Counted from the first letter of the stretch, positions 44,070 through 54,809 are shown. The stretch: DNA of 64,000 bases from Herbaspirillum sp. RTI4 (GCF_034313965.1 NZ_JAVIWQ010000002.1:3782001-3846000); one strand, 5' to 3'. Notes: generated by a model not told the origin, from the letters alone. Program-made: numbers and translations.

Positions 44070-44094
44070 CATATGTTCAATTAATTTGAATATG
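44070..44094. promoter_or_regulatory. AT-rich inverted repeat, candidate LysR-type operator
   Basis: CATATGTTCAAT and ATTTGAATATG form a near-perfect dyad in the 145-base gap between the divergent pirin and LysR genes, immediately upstream of lysR. Typical of the position of LTTR binding sites (T-N11-A type). Confidence 0.5.
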
Positions 44095-44117
44095 TTTTCC
44101 TCAGGAGAAGTACCGCC

Positions 44118-45104
44118 ATGAATATCTCCCTTGAAGCGCTGCACATCCTGGATGTCATTGACCGGCAAGGCAGTTTCGCCGCAGCCGCGCTGACGCTGAA
44201 CCGGGTGCCATCGGCATTGACCTATAGCGTGCGCAAACTGGAAGAGGATCTCGATGTGCTGCTGTTTGACCGGCGCGGCCATCGCGCCCGGCTGACGCCC
44301 GCCGGCAAGGAACTCCTGACCGAAGGCCGGCACTTGCTGCTTGCTGCCGACGCGCTGGAACAGCGCGTCAAACGCACCGCCACCGGCAGGGAATCGGAAC
44401 TGCGGGTGGTGCTCAACAGCATCGTGCCGTTTCAGAATATGGTGCCGCTGATCGCCCGGTTCGACAGGGAAGAAACCGGGACGCGTTTGCGCTTTACGCA
44501 TGGCGTATTGGCAGGAGCATGGGAAGCGCTGATCGATGGACGCGCCGACCTGGTCATCGGCGTCACTCACGACGGGCCGGAAATCACCCGCACCAGCGGC
44601 CAGTTTCAGACCCGGCCCTTGGGGGCGATCGAATGGGCGTTTGCGGTTGCTCCCACCCATCCGCTGGCAGAAGCCGAAGAGCCGCTGCCGCCGGAGTTGA
44701 TTCGGCAATACCGGGCCGTGGCCGTCGGCGACAACAGCCAGAACCTGCCCAGCCTGACCATCGGTTTGCTGACGGGACAAGATACCCTGACGGTGGCCTC
44801 TGTAGCCGACAAGCTGGAAGCGCAACTGGCCGGACTTGGCTGCGGGCATCTGCCCTCCTCCTGGGCGGCACCTTATCTGGCGTCGGGCGCACTGATCGAG
44901 AAGCGCACCCTGCTGGGCAAGCCGCACGACACCTTCCTGATCGCCTGGCGCAAAGGGGATCGCGGCAAATCGCTCAAGTGGTTTTTGAATCAGCTGGCGG
45001 AACCGGAAATACAAGGCATGCTGCTCGGCACCAGCGCCAGCAATAACGGCGACGCGGAGTGCCGTTCAGCGAAAGCCGCAGGAGCCAGAGAAAAAAAGAT
45101 TTAG
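44118..45104 (+). CDS. LysR-family transcriptional regulator
   Basis: 328 residues. The winged HTH spans residues 4-62 (IDRQGSFAAAALTLNRVPSALTY, followed by the LEEDLDVLLFDR wing), and a periplasmic-binding-like effector domain follows. Homologous to regulators found beside pirin/quinone reductase genes such as YhaJ, which responds to quinones; that effector is an inference. The last codons run into the repeat-rich intergenic region. Confidence 0.9.
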   Translation: MNISLEALHILDVIDRQGSFAAAALTLNRVPSALTYSVRKLEEDLDVLLFDRRGHRARLTPAGKELLTEGRHLLLAADALEQRVKRTATGRESELRVVLNSIVPFQNMVPLIARFDREETGTRLRFTHGVLAGAWEALIDGRADLVIGVTHDGPEITRTSGQFQTRPLGAIEWAFAVAPTHPLAEAEEPLPPELIRQYRAVAVGDNSQNLPSLTIGLLTGQDTLTVASVADKLEAQLAGLGCGHLPSSWAAPYLASGALIEKRTLLGKPHDTFLIAWRKGDRGKSLKWFLNQLAEPEIQGMLLGTSASNNGDAECRSAKAAGAREKKI

Positions 45105-45828
45105 GGGAAGCGCGAGCAGCGAAGCTTAGGGTAAGAAGCGCAGTCGTACTTGAGTACGGCGACGATTTTGAATCCTTGCCGCCCTGAGATTGCGCCGCGC
45201 CAGATTTCTCCCTGCGCATCAGAACCTCTGAGTAAGCGTAGCGAGCGGCGCAAGGTCAGGGTAAGAAATGCAGCCGTACTTTGGCACGACGAGCATCGCA
45301 GCACTAATCCACGTCGCACACCAACTTCCCCACTTCAGCGTCAGAACCTCTGAGTAAGCGTAGCGAGCGACGCAAGCTCAGGGTAAGACGCGCAGTCGTA
45401 CTTTGGCACGACGAGCATCGCAGCACTAATCCACGTCGCACACCAACTTCCCCACTTCAGCGTCAGAACCTCTGAGTAAGCGTAGCGAGCGACGCAAGCT
45501 CAGGGTAAGACGCGCAGTCGTACTTTGGCACGACGAGCATCGCAGCACTAATCCACGTCGCACACCAACTTCCCCACTTCAGCGTCAGAACCTCTGAGTA
45601 AGCGTAGCGAGCGACGCAAGGTCAGGGTAAGACGCGCAGCCGTACTTTGGCACGACGAGCATCGCAGCACTAATCCACGTCGCACACCAACTTCCCCACT
45701 TCAGCGTCAGAACCTCTGAGTAAGCGTAGCGAGCGGCGCAAGGTCAGGGTAAGAAGCGCAGCCGTACTTGAGTACGGCGAGCATCGCAGCCCTGAGATTG
45801 CGCCGCGCAGTAGCTTAATCAGAGGTTC

Positions 45829-45839
<11 letters not shown>
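45101..45839. repeat. 122-bp tandem repeat array with divergent flanking copies
   Basis: A unit starting AGAACCTCTGAGTAAGCG recurs at 45221, 45343, 45465, 45587 and 45709, exactly 122 bases apart; copies 2 and 3 look identical. A degenerate copy lies at 45101-45220. The first and last copies share a different right part (GCCCTGAGATTGCGCCGCGC) from the central copies (GCACTAATCCACGTCGCAC). Each unit carries a hairpin; the best is GCCGTACTTGAGTACGGC at 45761-45778. Inverted copies of the unit start, TCAGAGGTTCT, occur at 45819-45829 and 45829-45839. No coding sequence is convincing inside. Confidence 0.9.
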
Positions 45840-47355
<1,516 letters not shown>

Positions 47356-47595
47356 GTTCTAGACGAACCTTGCGGAGACAGGCACCTGATGTACAGGGCG
47401 CATTCGCTTAGAGGCTCTGTTATTTTCAGTGAATGGTGAACGCGGAGGATTCAAGACCGGCCTCAAGTAGAAAATTGGCTGGTCACTGCGTCGCATGGTT
47501 TGCAAGGTCAGCACCTTGCGAGTTGGTATTATACCCCGCTCGCCAGAGGGCCATGCGTTTGCCGCCGAAGTGGCGTCCGGCGGCGGTGCGGCAGC
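47356..47595. other. Intergenic region upstream of rhlE
   Basis: 240 bases between the rhlE start and the end of the FAH-family gene, both on the minus strand. It should contain the rhlE promoter and a leader of unknown length. I see no distinct motif. Confidence 0.4.
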
Positions 47596-48279
47596 TTAGG
47601 AAATGGTGATGTCTAGCCCTGGCAGGCCGTCCACATGGCCTTGCAAGTGGTCGCCCTTGACTACCGGACCGACGCCGTCGGGCGTGCCGGTATAAATCAA
47701 ATCGCCGGGGAAGAGTTCCACCATGCCGGACAGATAGGAAATGGTTTCTGCAACGCTCCAGATCAGATCGCTCAGATCACCCTGCTGGCGGAATTCGCCG
47801 TTGACTTTGACCCATATCGCGCCCTTGGAGAGGTCACCGGCATCGGCCGCAGGCAGCAGCGGGCCGCAAGGCGCGGACTGATCGAAGCCTTTGCTCAAAT
47901 CCCAGGGACGGCCCATTTTTTTGGCGACGGCCTGCAAATCGCGGCGCGTCATATCCAGCCCGACGGCGTAGCCAAACACCAATTCCAGCGCCTGCTCTAC
48001 GCTCACATTTTTGCCGCCCTTGTCGAGCGCAACCACCAGTTCAATCTCATGCTGATAATCGCTGGTCTGGCTGGGATAGGGAATCGTGCTGCCGCTGGCA
48101 ACCACGGCATCGGCGGGCTTCATGAAAAAGAAGGGGGCTTCCCGGCTAGGATCGTGTCCCATTTCCCGCGCATGGGCAGCATAGTTACGACCAACGCAGT
48201 AGATCCGACGCACCGGAAACGGGTCGCCGCCGACAACGGCGACGGTAGGAACGGCTGGGGCTGGTATCGCGTAAGACAT
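47596..48279 (-). CDS. Fumarylacetoacetate hydrolase (FAH) family protein
   Basis: 227 residues from the ATG giving MSYAIPAPAVPT; an upstream start at 48336 is less likely. The pattern RIYCVGRNYAAHAREMG, FFMKPADAV, and metal-binding ExE/D (HEIELVVAL) with GDLIYTGTPDGVGPV is that of the single-domain fumarylpyruvate/acylpyruvate hydrolases. It likely cleaves a C-C bond in a ring-cleavage product. A MFS gene starts upstream on the same strand. Confidence 0.88.
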   Translation of the reverse strand: MSYAIPAPAVPTVAVVGGDPFPVRRIYCVGRNYAAHAREMGHDPSREAPFFFMKPADAVVASGSTIPYPSQTSDYQHEIELVVALDKGGKNVSVEQALELVFGYAVGLDMTRRDLQAVAKKMGRPWDLSKGFDQSAPCGPLLPAADAGDLSKGAIWVKVNGEFRQQGDLSDLIWSVAETISYLSGMVELFPGDLIYTGTPDGVGPVVKGDHLQGHVDGLPGLDITIS

Positions 48280-48342
48280 AGTTGAACTCCGTGGATAGTG
48301 ACGCGGGGAAATGCGCATTTTATCCGGTATTGGCACAACCGT

Positions 48343-49647
48343 TCAGTGCGCCCCTGCCAGTGGCAAAATCGGTTCGTGCCGTTCGCCCTTGATACGCAGC
48401 ACCAGCACCGCACCGACGAGGCACGCCGCGCCCATGATCATGGAAGACAGGTCGTAATTGCCTAAGCTGGCGCGCATCGAACCGGCCACCATGGTCGCGG
48501 TCGCCGCGCCCAATTGATGCCCTGCGACGATCCAGCCGAACACGACCGGCGCTGCCATCCGCCCGAAAATATCGTTGGCTAGTTTCACCGTCGGCGGTAC
48601 GGTGGCGATCCAGTCGAGACCGTAAAACAAGGCGAAGATCGGCAAGCCGTAATAACCGAGTCCGAAAGCGTGCGGCAAAAATAGCAGCGCCAGCCCGCGC
48701 AATCCGTAGTACCAAAACAATAAGATGCGCGGATTGTAGCGATCCGACAGCCAGCCAGACAGGGTGGTACCGATCAGATCGAGGATACCCATCGTCGCCA
48801 GAAGACTGGCACCGCCCACCGCTGAAATACCGTAGTCGCCGCACATGGCGATGAATTGAGTGCCGATATAGCCGTTGGTACTCATGCCACAGACGAAGAA
48901 ACTAAAAAACAGTAACCAGAAATCGCGTAATTTCACGGCGCTGCCCAGCGCAGAAAAAGCAATCACCAGCGGATTGCGCGGTTTGGCTGCCGGTGCCGCC
49001 GGGACATCGGCGTACTGACCCAAGAGTTTGAGTTTTAATTGTTCCGGACCCTCTGGTAAAAACAGGGCGACCAGGGGAATCGCCAGTGCCGCCACACCCG
49101 CCACCAGCCAGGTCACCGAGCGCCAGCCGAAATGCTCCACCATCCACGCCATCAAGGGCAAAAACACCATCTGACCGGTCGCCGCGCTGGCGGTCAGCAA
49201 GCCCATCGCCAATCCGCGCCGGGTTTCAAACCAGCGACTGACAATCGTGGCCGCCAGCGTATTGGCCGCTACGCCGCTGCCGGCACCGACGATCAGGCCC
49301 CAGGTCAGCACCATCTGCCACGGCATCGTCATCCAGGAACTGAGTGCCGTTCCCAAGGACAGCAAGACCAGTGCGCCCAGTACGATGCGACGCACGCCGA
49401 AACGCTGCATGGCGGCGGCGGAAAACGGGCCGATCAGACCGTACAAGGCAATATTGACCGAGATGGCAAAGGAGATGGTGGAACGGTTCCAGCCGAACTC
49501 ATGCTCCAGAGGCACGATCATGACCGAGGGCGTGGCGCGTATCCCAGCGGCGGCCAGCAAGACCAGGAAAGTAATGCCGACCACAATCCACGCATAGTGG
49601 AAACGATGGCCAGTGCGTGCGGCGATGGCGCTGATCAAGGGCTTCAT
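48343..49647 (-). CDS. MFS transporter (oxalate/formate antiporter-like or monocarboxylate type)
   Basis: 434 residues, 12 predicted helices. HYAWIVVGITFLVLLAAAGIR at helix 1, then GVRRIVLGALVLLSLG and the half-repeat loop GWLSDRYNPR. Loop charges and the order fit the OFA/MCP-type organic acid carriers. Paired with the FAH hydrolase and preceded by a MarR gene, it may import an aromatic or keto acid; the substrate is unknown. Confidence 0.85.
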   Translation of the reverse strand: MKPLISAIAARTGHRFHYAWIVVGITFLVLLAAAGIRATPSVMIVPLEHEFGWNRSTISFAISVNIALYGLIGPFSAAAMQRFGVRRIVLGALVLLSLGTALSSWMTMPWQMVLTWGLIVGAGSGVAANTLAATIVSRWFETRRGLAMGLLTASAATGQMVFLPLMAWMVEHFGWRSVTWLVAGVAALAIPLVALFLPEGPEQLKLKLLGQYADVPAAPAAKPRNPLVIAFSALGSAVKLRDFWLLFFSFFVCGMSTNGYIGTQFIAMCGDYGISAVGGASLLATMGILDLIGTTLSGWLSDRYNPRILLFWYYGLRGLALLFLPHAFGLGYYGLPIFALFYGLDWIATVPPTVKLANDIFGRMAAPVVFGWIVAGHQLGAATATMVAGSMRASLGNYDLSSMIMGAACLVGAVLVLRIKGERHEPILPLAGAH

Positions 49648-49707
49648 GGCTGGAGGTTCCAGATCGATGGGTGTCGCTTCATTTTTATTATTCCCTGATT
49701 TTTTTGT

Positions 49708-49801
49708 ACTGACGCAAAAGGCCGCTGGCTAGCCGCATTGCCGTAGGCTGCAAGTAGCATGCCAAGTTGATGCAACAACGCCAGCGGTCTTTTTCGTCAG
49801 T
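49708..49801. repeat. Long inverted repeat between marR and the MFS gene
   Basis: ACTGACGCAAAAGGCCGCTGGC (49708-49729) pairs with GCCAGCGGTCTTTTTCGTCAGT (49780-49801) over 22 bases with 2 mismatches, enclosing about 50 bases. It is at the 3' side of marR and upstream of the MFS start on the minus strand. It may be a terminator/attenuator or a small miniature inverted-repeat element. Confidence 0.65.
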
Positions 49802-49854
49802 CCTGGTTTTTTTAATTGAAATCTATCGCCCCTGCTCGATAGATAGCCCGCTAC

Positions 49855-50298
49855 TTACACTTCTGCCAGCTTTTGATAACTGGCGTCCACCATGCCGTTC
49901 AATTCACGGTATTGGGATTCGCCCAGCAGGCGCACGATTTCTTCCTGCGCCTGTTTCCAGCCGGGTTGGGCTTGTGCATATTTTTGTCGGCCAAGTTCAG
50001 TCAATATCAGCCCGAACGATCGTTTGTCCGTCCCGGATTCGAGAGGCATGTCCACCGTCGCTATCCATTTCGCCGCAATCAGGGGCTTGAGCGTGCGGCT
50101 CATGGTGCTGCGCTCCATCCCCATTTCCGCAGCGAGCTGCAAATTGGCGATGGGGCCGATACGGCCGATGCGCGCCAGCAAAGAGTACTGGGTGATCGAC
50201 AAAGCGTACGCCAGCAGATGATGATCATAAATGGCCGTGATACGGCGGCTGAGTCGCCGTAACCCGGAACAAGCGCAAACATCGAGAATTTTTTCCAT
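49855..50298 (-). CDS. MarR-family transcriptional regulator
   Basis: 147 residues from the ATG giving MEKILDVCACSG. The winged helix is visible as TQYSLLARIGRIGPIANLQLAAEMGMERSTMSRTLKPLIAAKW, then the wing with SGTDKRSFGLILTELG. It probably represses itself and perhaps the MFS/FAH genes downstream; a matching palindrome lies 15-38 bases before its start. Confidence 0.9.
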   Translation of the reverse strand: MEKILDVCACSGLRRLSRRITAIYDHHLLAYALSITQYSLLARIGRIGPIANLQLAAEMGMERSTMSRTLKPLIAAKWIATVDMPLESGTDKRSFGLILTELGRQKYAQAQPGWKQAQEEIVRLLGESQYRELNGMVDASYQKLAEV

Positions 50299-50312
50299 GA
50301 TATCCAATCGAC

Positions 50313-50336
50313 TGTACATACAATGATGTATATACA
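50313..50336. promoter_or_regulatory. Candidate MarR operator
   Basis: TGTACATACA-ATGA-TGTATATACA, a 24-base dyad with a single mismatch, directly upstream of the MarR gene start. Size and symmetry fit autoregulation by a MarR dimer. Confidence 0.6.
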
Positions 50337-50519
50337 TACTAATAAGTCGAGTCCCTCATGTCAAGAATTCACATCGCCGCAGACCATCTGTGACGATGAA
50401 TCGCCACAGAATATTTTCACTATCGATTGATTTGAGAGATTGGCCATCCATGCGCCCCGCCCCGTCCTCGAGCGAGGACAAGGAAAGACTGTGCCACGGA
50501 AAAATGTGTCAACGGGAGA

Positions 50520-51284
50520 TTAAAAGCGCCAGGTGACACCGACGCCGAGTTGGCGATGCACTTCCGCCGTATTCAAGCCATATTTGAATCCGACATCGAA
50601 ATCAAGATTTTTGGCCGGAGAATAAATCAGGCCTGTCAGTGCATAAGCAGGATTGGTATGGCTGGAAACGTCCGGATTACGTGCAATGCCAATATCACCC
50701 ACGACTTTCCACTGCTCGCTTATTTCACGCACCAAAGCAGTCGACGCCTGCCACAGCCAGCGGCGGTTGGCCTGATCGTCGGATGGCAACTGGTAACGAT
50801 TCATGGCTACGCCCAGATTGGTGTGCCAGGCCCAGGGACCGGAAACATGGGAAGAAATCAGCGCCGCTGAAGCACTGACGCGCCCGCTTCCCAGTCCCTG
50901 GTTCTGATCGCCGGTAGGCATTGACAAGAAGCTCTTGAGAGCGAAACTGGTGTCGTCCTGCTCAAAAAATCGCCACTTCCCGCCTATCGTGACATCGCTC
51001 AAACCAGCCGGTGCAAAATTGGAACGAGGCACATTGATGATGGCGTCAAGGTTTTGGGATACGCCGTAGGAGTAAGTGAAATTGGCGACTTCACCGCGCG
51101 TGGCCCGGCGTTGTATCCAGTCGGTATTGAGTTCGATCTGCTGATTGCCGGTATCTTGAGTGCCGGTATCGTCGGTCACCAAAGGGTGGACTGCGTGAGC
51201 AGCGTGCGCAGCTAAATACAGGCTTGCGAAAATAGTCAGATGTTTGATGTAGAACTTGGTGTAGAACTTCGTCATGGCAGCCAT
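50520..51284 (-). CDS. Outer-membrane beta-barrel protein, MetA-pathway-of-phenol-degradation-like
   Basis: About 254 residues from ATG 51284 (ATG 51275 is equally possible; neither has a clear ribosome site). A signal peptide (LTIFASLYLAAHAAHA) is followed by alternating beta-strand sequence with HPLVTDDTGTQDTGNQQIELN near the mature N-terminus and a terminal aromatic (VGVTWRF), as for outer-membrane barrels. It resembles the putative transporters of the phenol-degradation MetA family. Substrate unknown. Confidence 0.75.
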   Translation of the reverse strand: MAAMTKFYTKFYIKHLTIFASLYLAAHAAHAVHPLVTDDTGTQDTGNQQIELNTDWIQRRATRGEVANFTYSYGVSQNLDAIINVPRSNFAPAGLSDVTIGGKWRFFEQDDTSFALKSFLSMPTGDQNQGLGSGRVSASAALISSHVSGPWAWHTNLGVAMNRYQLPSDDQANRRWLWQASTALVREISEQWKVVGDIGIARNPDVSSHTNPAYALTGLIYSPAKNLDFDVGFKYGLNTAEVHRQLGVGVTWRF

Positions 51285-51639
51285 ATAAAAAAGGCGAGAA
51301 GATCCGGGGGAAATTGCCTGCCGCTCGCCATTACCTCGCTCGTATAGTACTTCACGGTTACCCGCGAGTAAAAGAAACCGGATCTGCCGCAATGGGCAGC
51401 CGAGAATAATGAGCGCAAATATTTTTTTTCTCTATGGGATTTATCAGGAATTTTGCGCATGCTGGCACCCGCTATCAGACTGATGCGGACACCTGATACC
51501 TAACAACTGATACCTGGAAACGGGAAGCAAGGGTATGGCGCTGATATGGCGCCATGATGCGGGCAAAGCGGATGCGCATACGGATTATTTTATCCAGCTG
51601 TTTCGCGGCTTCCCGCGATTGGCGCTGCGGCAGCGGCCA
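51285..51639. other. Intergenic region before the outer-membrane gene
   Basis: About 350 bases between the decayed MFS remnant and the outer-membrane protein gene, both minus strand. I see nothing beyond a likely promoter region; one stretch near 51476-51520 contains short direct repeats (GACACCTGATACC, ACTGATACC). Confidence 0.35.
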
Positions 51640-52200
51640 ATAGTGAAAATCCGCAAATGGCCGGAATCGAGGCAACGATTCCGGCTTTCAGAATCGACAT
51701 GCCGCGCCCCTGCACCAGGTACACCGGGAACTAGGCTAGATCAGGAAAAAATAGGTGATGGTGTTGATGCCGTACTGGCCGATGTACACACCGAGCAGCA
51801 TGCGGTTGCTCAATAATTTTTTGACGTTGTCCCATTTACGCTGACCGCCGACTGCCGGCACTGGCTTGCTTATGCCTCCCTCGTCACCCTTTTCACCCTT
51901 GTCACCCTTGTCATCCATGTCAATCAGTCCGCCGCCCTCTGCAATATGCTTGAGTTCGGACGGGCTGATCATCGGAGGGTCTTTCGGGCTATGAATCACT
52001 TTCAGTCAGACGAAGGTCATGACCATGCCGATAGCGCCCATCACCGTAAATACATGGTGCCATCCGTACACATACGTAATCCAGCCCATCAATGGCGTAA
52101 ACAAAACCGCAGCAAAATATTGCGCGGAATTGAATATGGCCGAAGCAATGCCCCCAGGAGCTGAGCTCCCGGAGGCGAGCCTGAGCCCCGGCCAAATCAA
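51640..52200 (-). pseudogene. Remnant of a sugar-acid (GudP/GarP-like) MFS transporter
   Basis: The minus strand encodes successive parts of a phthalate/hexarate-type permease: GIASAIFNSAQYFAAVLFTP... up to MVMTFV. An in-frame TGA at 52006-52008 replaces the expected Trp, then the same frame continues (LKVIHSPKDPPMISPSELKHI ... YFFL). A frameshift near 51736-51745 follows, after which another frame reads FPVYLVQGRGMSILKAGIVA. The N-terminal third and the end are missing. The central loop contains a GDKGEKGDEGG 9-base-repeat expansion. Clearly non-functional. Confidence 0.85.
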
Positions 52201-52829
52201 GCCTGGGCGGCTTTATAGGATTGATACAGGGTTTCCCTGACTGGTGACTGCTGCGTCTGGATCAGCGCAATCCATTGATCGGTCCCCATCACCGCCGCAA
52301 AGCGCGACTGCATGACCACATTGGTCGCATGATGCATGGCTTCCGCCGTCAGCAAGCCCATGCTATTGCGGTAAGAAACAGCACCGGAAGCATCATGCAG
52401 ATACTCCACGTCCCATCCTTCGTGGGCCGCCTGACGTATGGTGGATTCGTTACAGTTCTGGGACATATAGCCGGCCACGACCAGGGTATCAATCTGCCGC
52501 GCAGTCAACCACTCGCCCAATTCGGTATCTGCCAGCGCCGATGGCAAGGTCTTCTGCACCAGAAGGTCGGCAGAGGCCTTGCTCACTACGGAGTGCAATT
52601 CGCCGCCAAAGCTGCCTTCCGCAAAAATCGGGGAGCTCGCCGGTGCCATCTGCTGCACCAGTACCAGAGGAATGCCGGCAGCCTTTGCCGCTTCGATTGC
52701 CTTGGCAATATTCGGCAATGAAACGTCCAGAGGCGGAAATTCAATGCGCATATTCCCGGTCACGTATTCATTTTGAATATCGATCAGGATCAAAGCGCGT
52801 TTGGGTTGATGCGGGGTTGCGGTTTTCAT
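52197..52829 (-). CDS. Isochorismatase-family cysteine hydrolase
   Basis: 210 residues. The triad is visible as Asp in LILIDIQNEYV, Lys in VQKTLPSAL, and Cys in YMSQNCNEST, preceded by the non-proline cis-peptide region. Related to nicotinamidase and other amidases; the specific amide is unknown. Its 3' end abuts the MFS remnant, and the gene is divergent from a GlxA-type regulator that may control it. Confidence 0.87.
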   Translation of the reverse strand: MKTATPHQPKRALILIDIQNEYVTGNMRIEFPPLDVSLPNIAKAIEAAKAAGIPLVLVQQMAPASSPIFAEGSFGGELHSVVSKASADLLVQKTLPSALADTELGEWLTARQIDTLVVAGYMSQNCNESTIRQAAHEGWDVEYLHDASGAVSYRNSMGLLTAEAMHHATNVVMQSRFAAVMGTDQWIALIQTQQSPVRETLYQSYKAAQA

Positions 52830-53009
52830 TTTTTCTCCAGAAATAAGATGTTCACCAGCTCAGTGTGCGACACCTGCGGCATTCCCGCCATTGGCCCATG
52901 CGACATTTTTAGTTAATATTGAGCCAATTCGTCGACCTGACCTTGCCCCCTGGCCTTGTCCCCTGATTTTGTCCCCCGATTTTGCACCCCTCCTCAAAAG
53001 ACTCACCCC

Positions 53010-53963
53010 ATGACCAAACGCATTGCCCTGCTGGCCTTTGATGGCATCAGCACCTTCCATCTGTCGATTCCCTATGCTGTCTTCGGAGAAAACCGGCAGG
53101 ATATCGGCATACCCGCTTACACCATCTCCCTGTGCGCGGCGGAATCCGGGGTCCTGCGCACCTCCATGGGATTAGAAATACAGATACCTGACGGACTAGC
53201 CGCACTGACAGAGGCCGACATTATCATCATCCCCTCGTGGAAAGACATTGACTCCCTGCCACCGCCGCATCTGACCGCCGCACTGAAGGAGGCGCACCGG
53301 AGAGGCGCTCGCATCGTCGGACTCTGTCTGGGGGCGTTCCTGGTGGCGGAGGCAGGCTTGCTGGCAGGACGTAGCGCCACCACGCATTGGGCGTGGGCGC
53401 CTGTTTTCGCTAAACGGTTTCCGTCCGTGATCCTTGACCCGCAAGTGCTGTATATCGACCACGGCGATGTAGTGACGTCGGCAGGTACTGCTGCCGGACT
53501 TGACTGCTGCCTGCATCTGCTTCGACAGGAGCTGGGTGCCGAACTGGCCAGCCGGATTGCCCGGCGGCTGGTGATTCCGCCTCATCGGCAGGGTAATCAG
53601 GCGCAGTATGTCGAACCAAGCTCCCTCGCCAATACCGGCGCTGACCGGCTCGCCGGGACCCTGGAATGGGCGCAGGGAATGCTGGGGGAGCCGCTGGATG
53701 TGGCCATGCTGGCGAACCATGCCGCCATGAGCCGACGCACATTCACCCGTCACTTCCGTCAGGCTACGGGTATGGGCATTGTTCAGTGGCTGACTGTGCA
53801 GCGGCTGTTTGCCGCGCAGCGTTTGCTGGAGACGAGTAATGCCTCTATCGAACACATCGCCTCGGCAACTGGCTTCAGGACGGCGCTGTCCTTGAGACTG
53901 GCCTTTGCCAAATCGCTGGACACGACGCCCAGCCAGTATCGCCGTGAGTTCGGGGGACAGTAA
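53010..53963 (+). CDS. GlxA-type transcriptional regulator (DJ-1/PfpI domain plus AraC HTH)
   Basis: 317 residues from the ATG giving MTKRIALLAFDGIST. The N-terminal 180 residues are a DJ-1/PfpI domain with the nucleophile-elbow GLCLGAFLVAEAG. The C-terminal AraC domain has two HTHs (LDVAMLANHAAMSRRTFTRHF; ASIEHIASATGFRTALSLRLAF). Such proteins often sense amides, quaternary amines or nitrogenous compounds. The divergent isochorismatase-like gene is the obvious target. Confidence 0.9.
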   Translation: MTKRIALLAFDGISTFHLSIPYAVFGENRQDIGIPAYTISLCAAESGVLRTSMGLEIQIPDGLAALTEADIIIIPSWKDIDSLPPPHLTAALKEAHRRGARIVGLCLGAFLVAEAGLLAGRSATTHWAWAPVFAKRFPSVILDPQVLYIDHGDVVTSAGTAAGLDCCLHLLRQELGAELASRIARRLVIPPHRQGNQAQYVEPSSLANTGADRLAGTLEWAQGMLGEPLDVAMLANHAAMSRRTFTRHFRQATGMGIVQWLTVQRLFAAQRLLETSNASIEHIASATGFRTALSLRLAFAKSLDTTPSQYRREFGGQ

Positions 53964-54027
53964 GGCTTCCGTCCTGCTTTACACATCTTTGCAAGAGAGG
54001 CCATATCCAGTTTTTGATTAATTACCT

Positions 54028-54723
54028 ATGATTGAAGAGTCACAAATTCCACGATTCAATTCGCTCAACAGTATGACTACCGACATTGCTCCTTCCGATA
54101 TTGAGATACATCGTCTGTTTGCCACACCGATTGCCAGCACCGGCTTTCCTGACGCAGGAAATCTCAATGCAGGCCTAAGCGAACTCATCCTGCGCCGCTC
54201 AAAAAAAGAAGTTTCCACTCAACACAGCAACGTCGGCGGGTGGCAGTCAAGGGATGATTTCTGTTCATGGGATGAGCCGCCGGTCACTGCCTTGCTGGAG
54301 TTTGCGACCGCGTTCGTGACCCAATTGACGGCTGAAAATTCGCCATCAGGACTGGTCGAGCCAACTCGCCCCTGGCATGTAGAAGGCTGGGCGAATGTGA
54401 ACTATGCCGGCTGTTCCAATGCAATACACGGCCATCCCGGGGCATTCTGGTCTGCGGTGTATTGGGTGGATGACGGCGGGCATGAGGCGTCTCCAGAGGT
54501 GGGCGGAGAGCTGGATTTTTATGATCCTCGCGGCCTGCTTCCTGCCACCTATGCGCCCTCCCTGCGATTTAGGATTGAAGGTTGTCTGAGTGCCGGCTAT
54601 ACCCAAACAGCCTCGCCACGGACCGGGAGAATTGTGGTTTTCCCCTCATGGCTACTGCACTCGGTGCGCCCGTACAACGGAACCCAGCCGCGTATTTCGG
54701 TGGCCTTGAATTTTTCTATTTGA
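54028..54723 (+). CDS. Putative 2OG-Fe(II) oxygenase, TIGR02466 type
   Basis: 231 residues. The double-stranded beta-helix landmarks are WANVNYAGCSNAIHGHPGAFW (His ligand), GGELDFYDPR, FPSWLLHSVRPY (distal His) and RISVALNF with the 2-oxoglutarate Arg. The family is common in marine and soil bacteria and has no established substrate. It stands alone between regulatory genes. Confidence 0.82.
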   Translation: MIEESQIPRFNSLNSMTTDIAPSDIEIHRLFATPIASTGFPDAGNLNAGLSELILRRSKKEVSTQHSNVGGWQSRDDFCSWDEPPVTALLEFATAFVTQLTAENSPSGLVEPTRPWHVEGWANVNYAGCSNAIHGHPGAFWSAVYWVDDGGHEASPEVGGELDFYDPRGLLPATYAPSLRFRIEGCLSAGYTQTASPRTGRIVVFPSWLLHSVRPYNGTQPRISVALNFSI

Positions 54724-54809
54724 TCAGGACGTGTTGACGTTTGTTGTGGAAGATGCCCGTCTCTCTATCAGTGAGCGGGTCTCTTTATTGCAGGGTCTGG
54801 AAGAATTTT

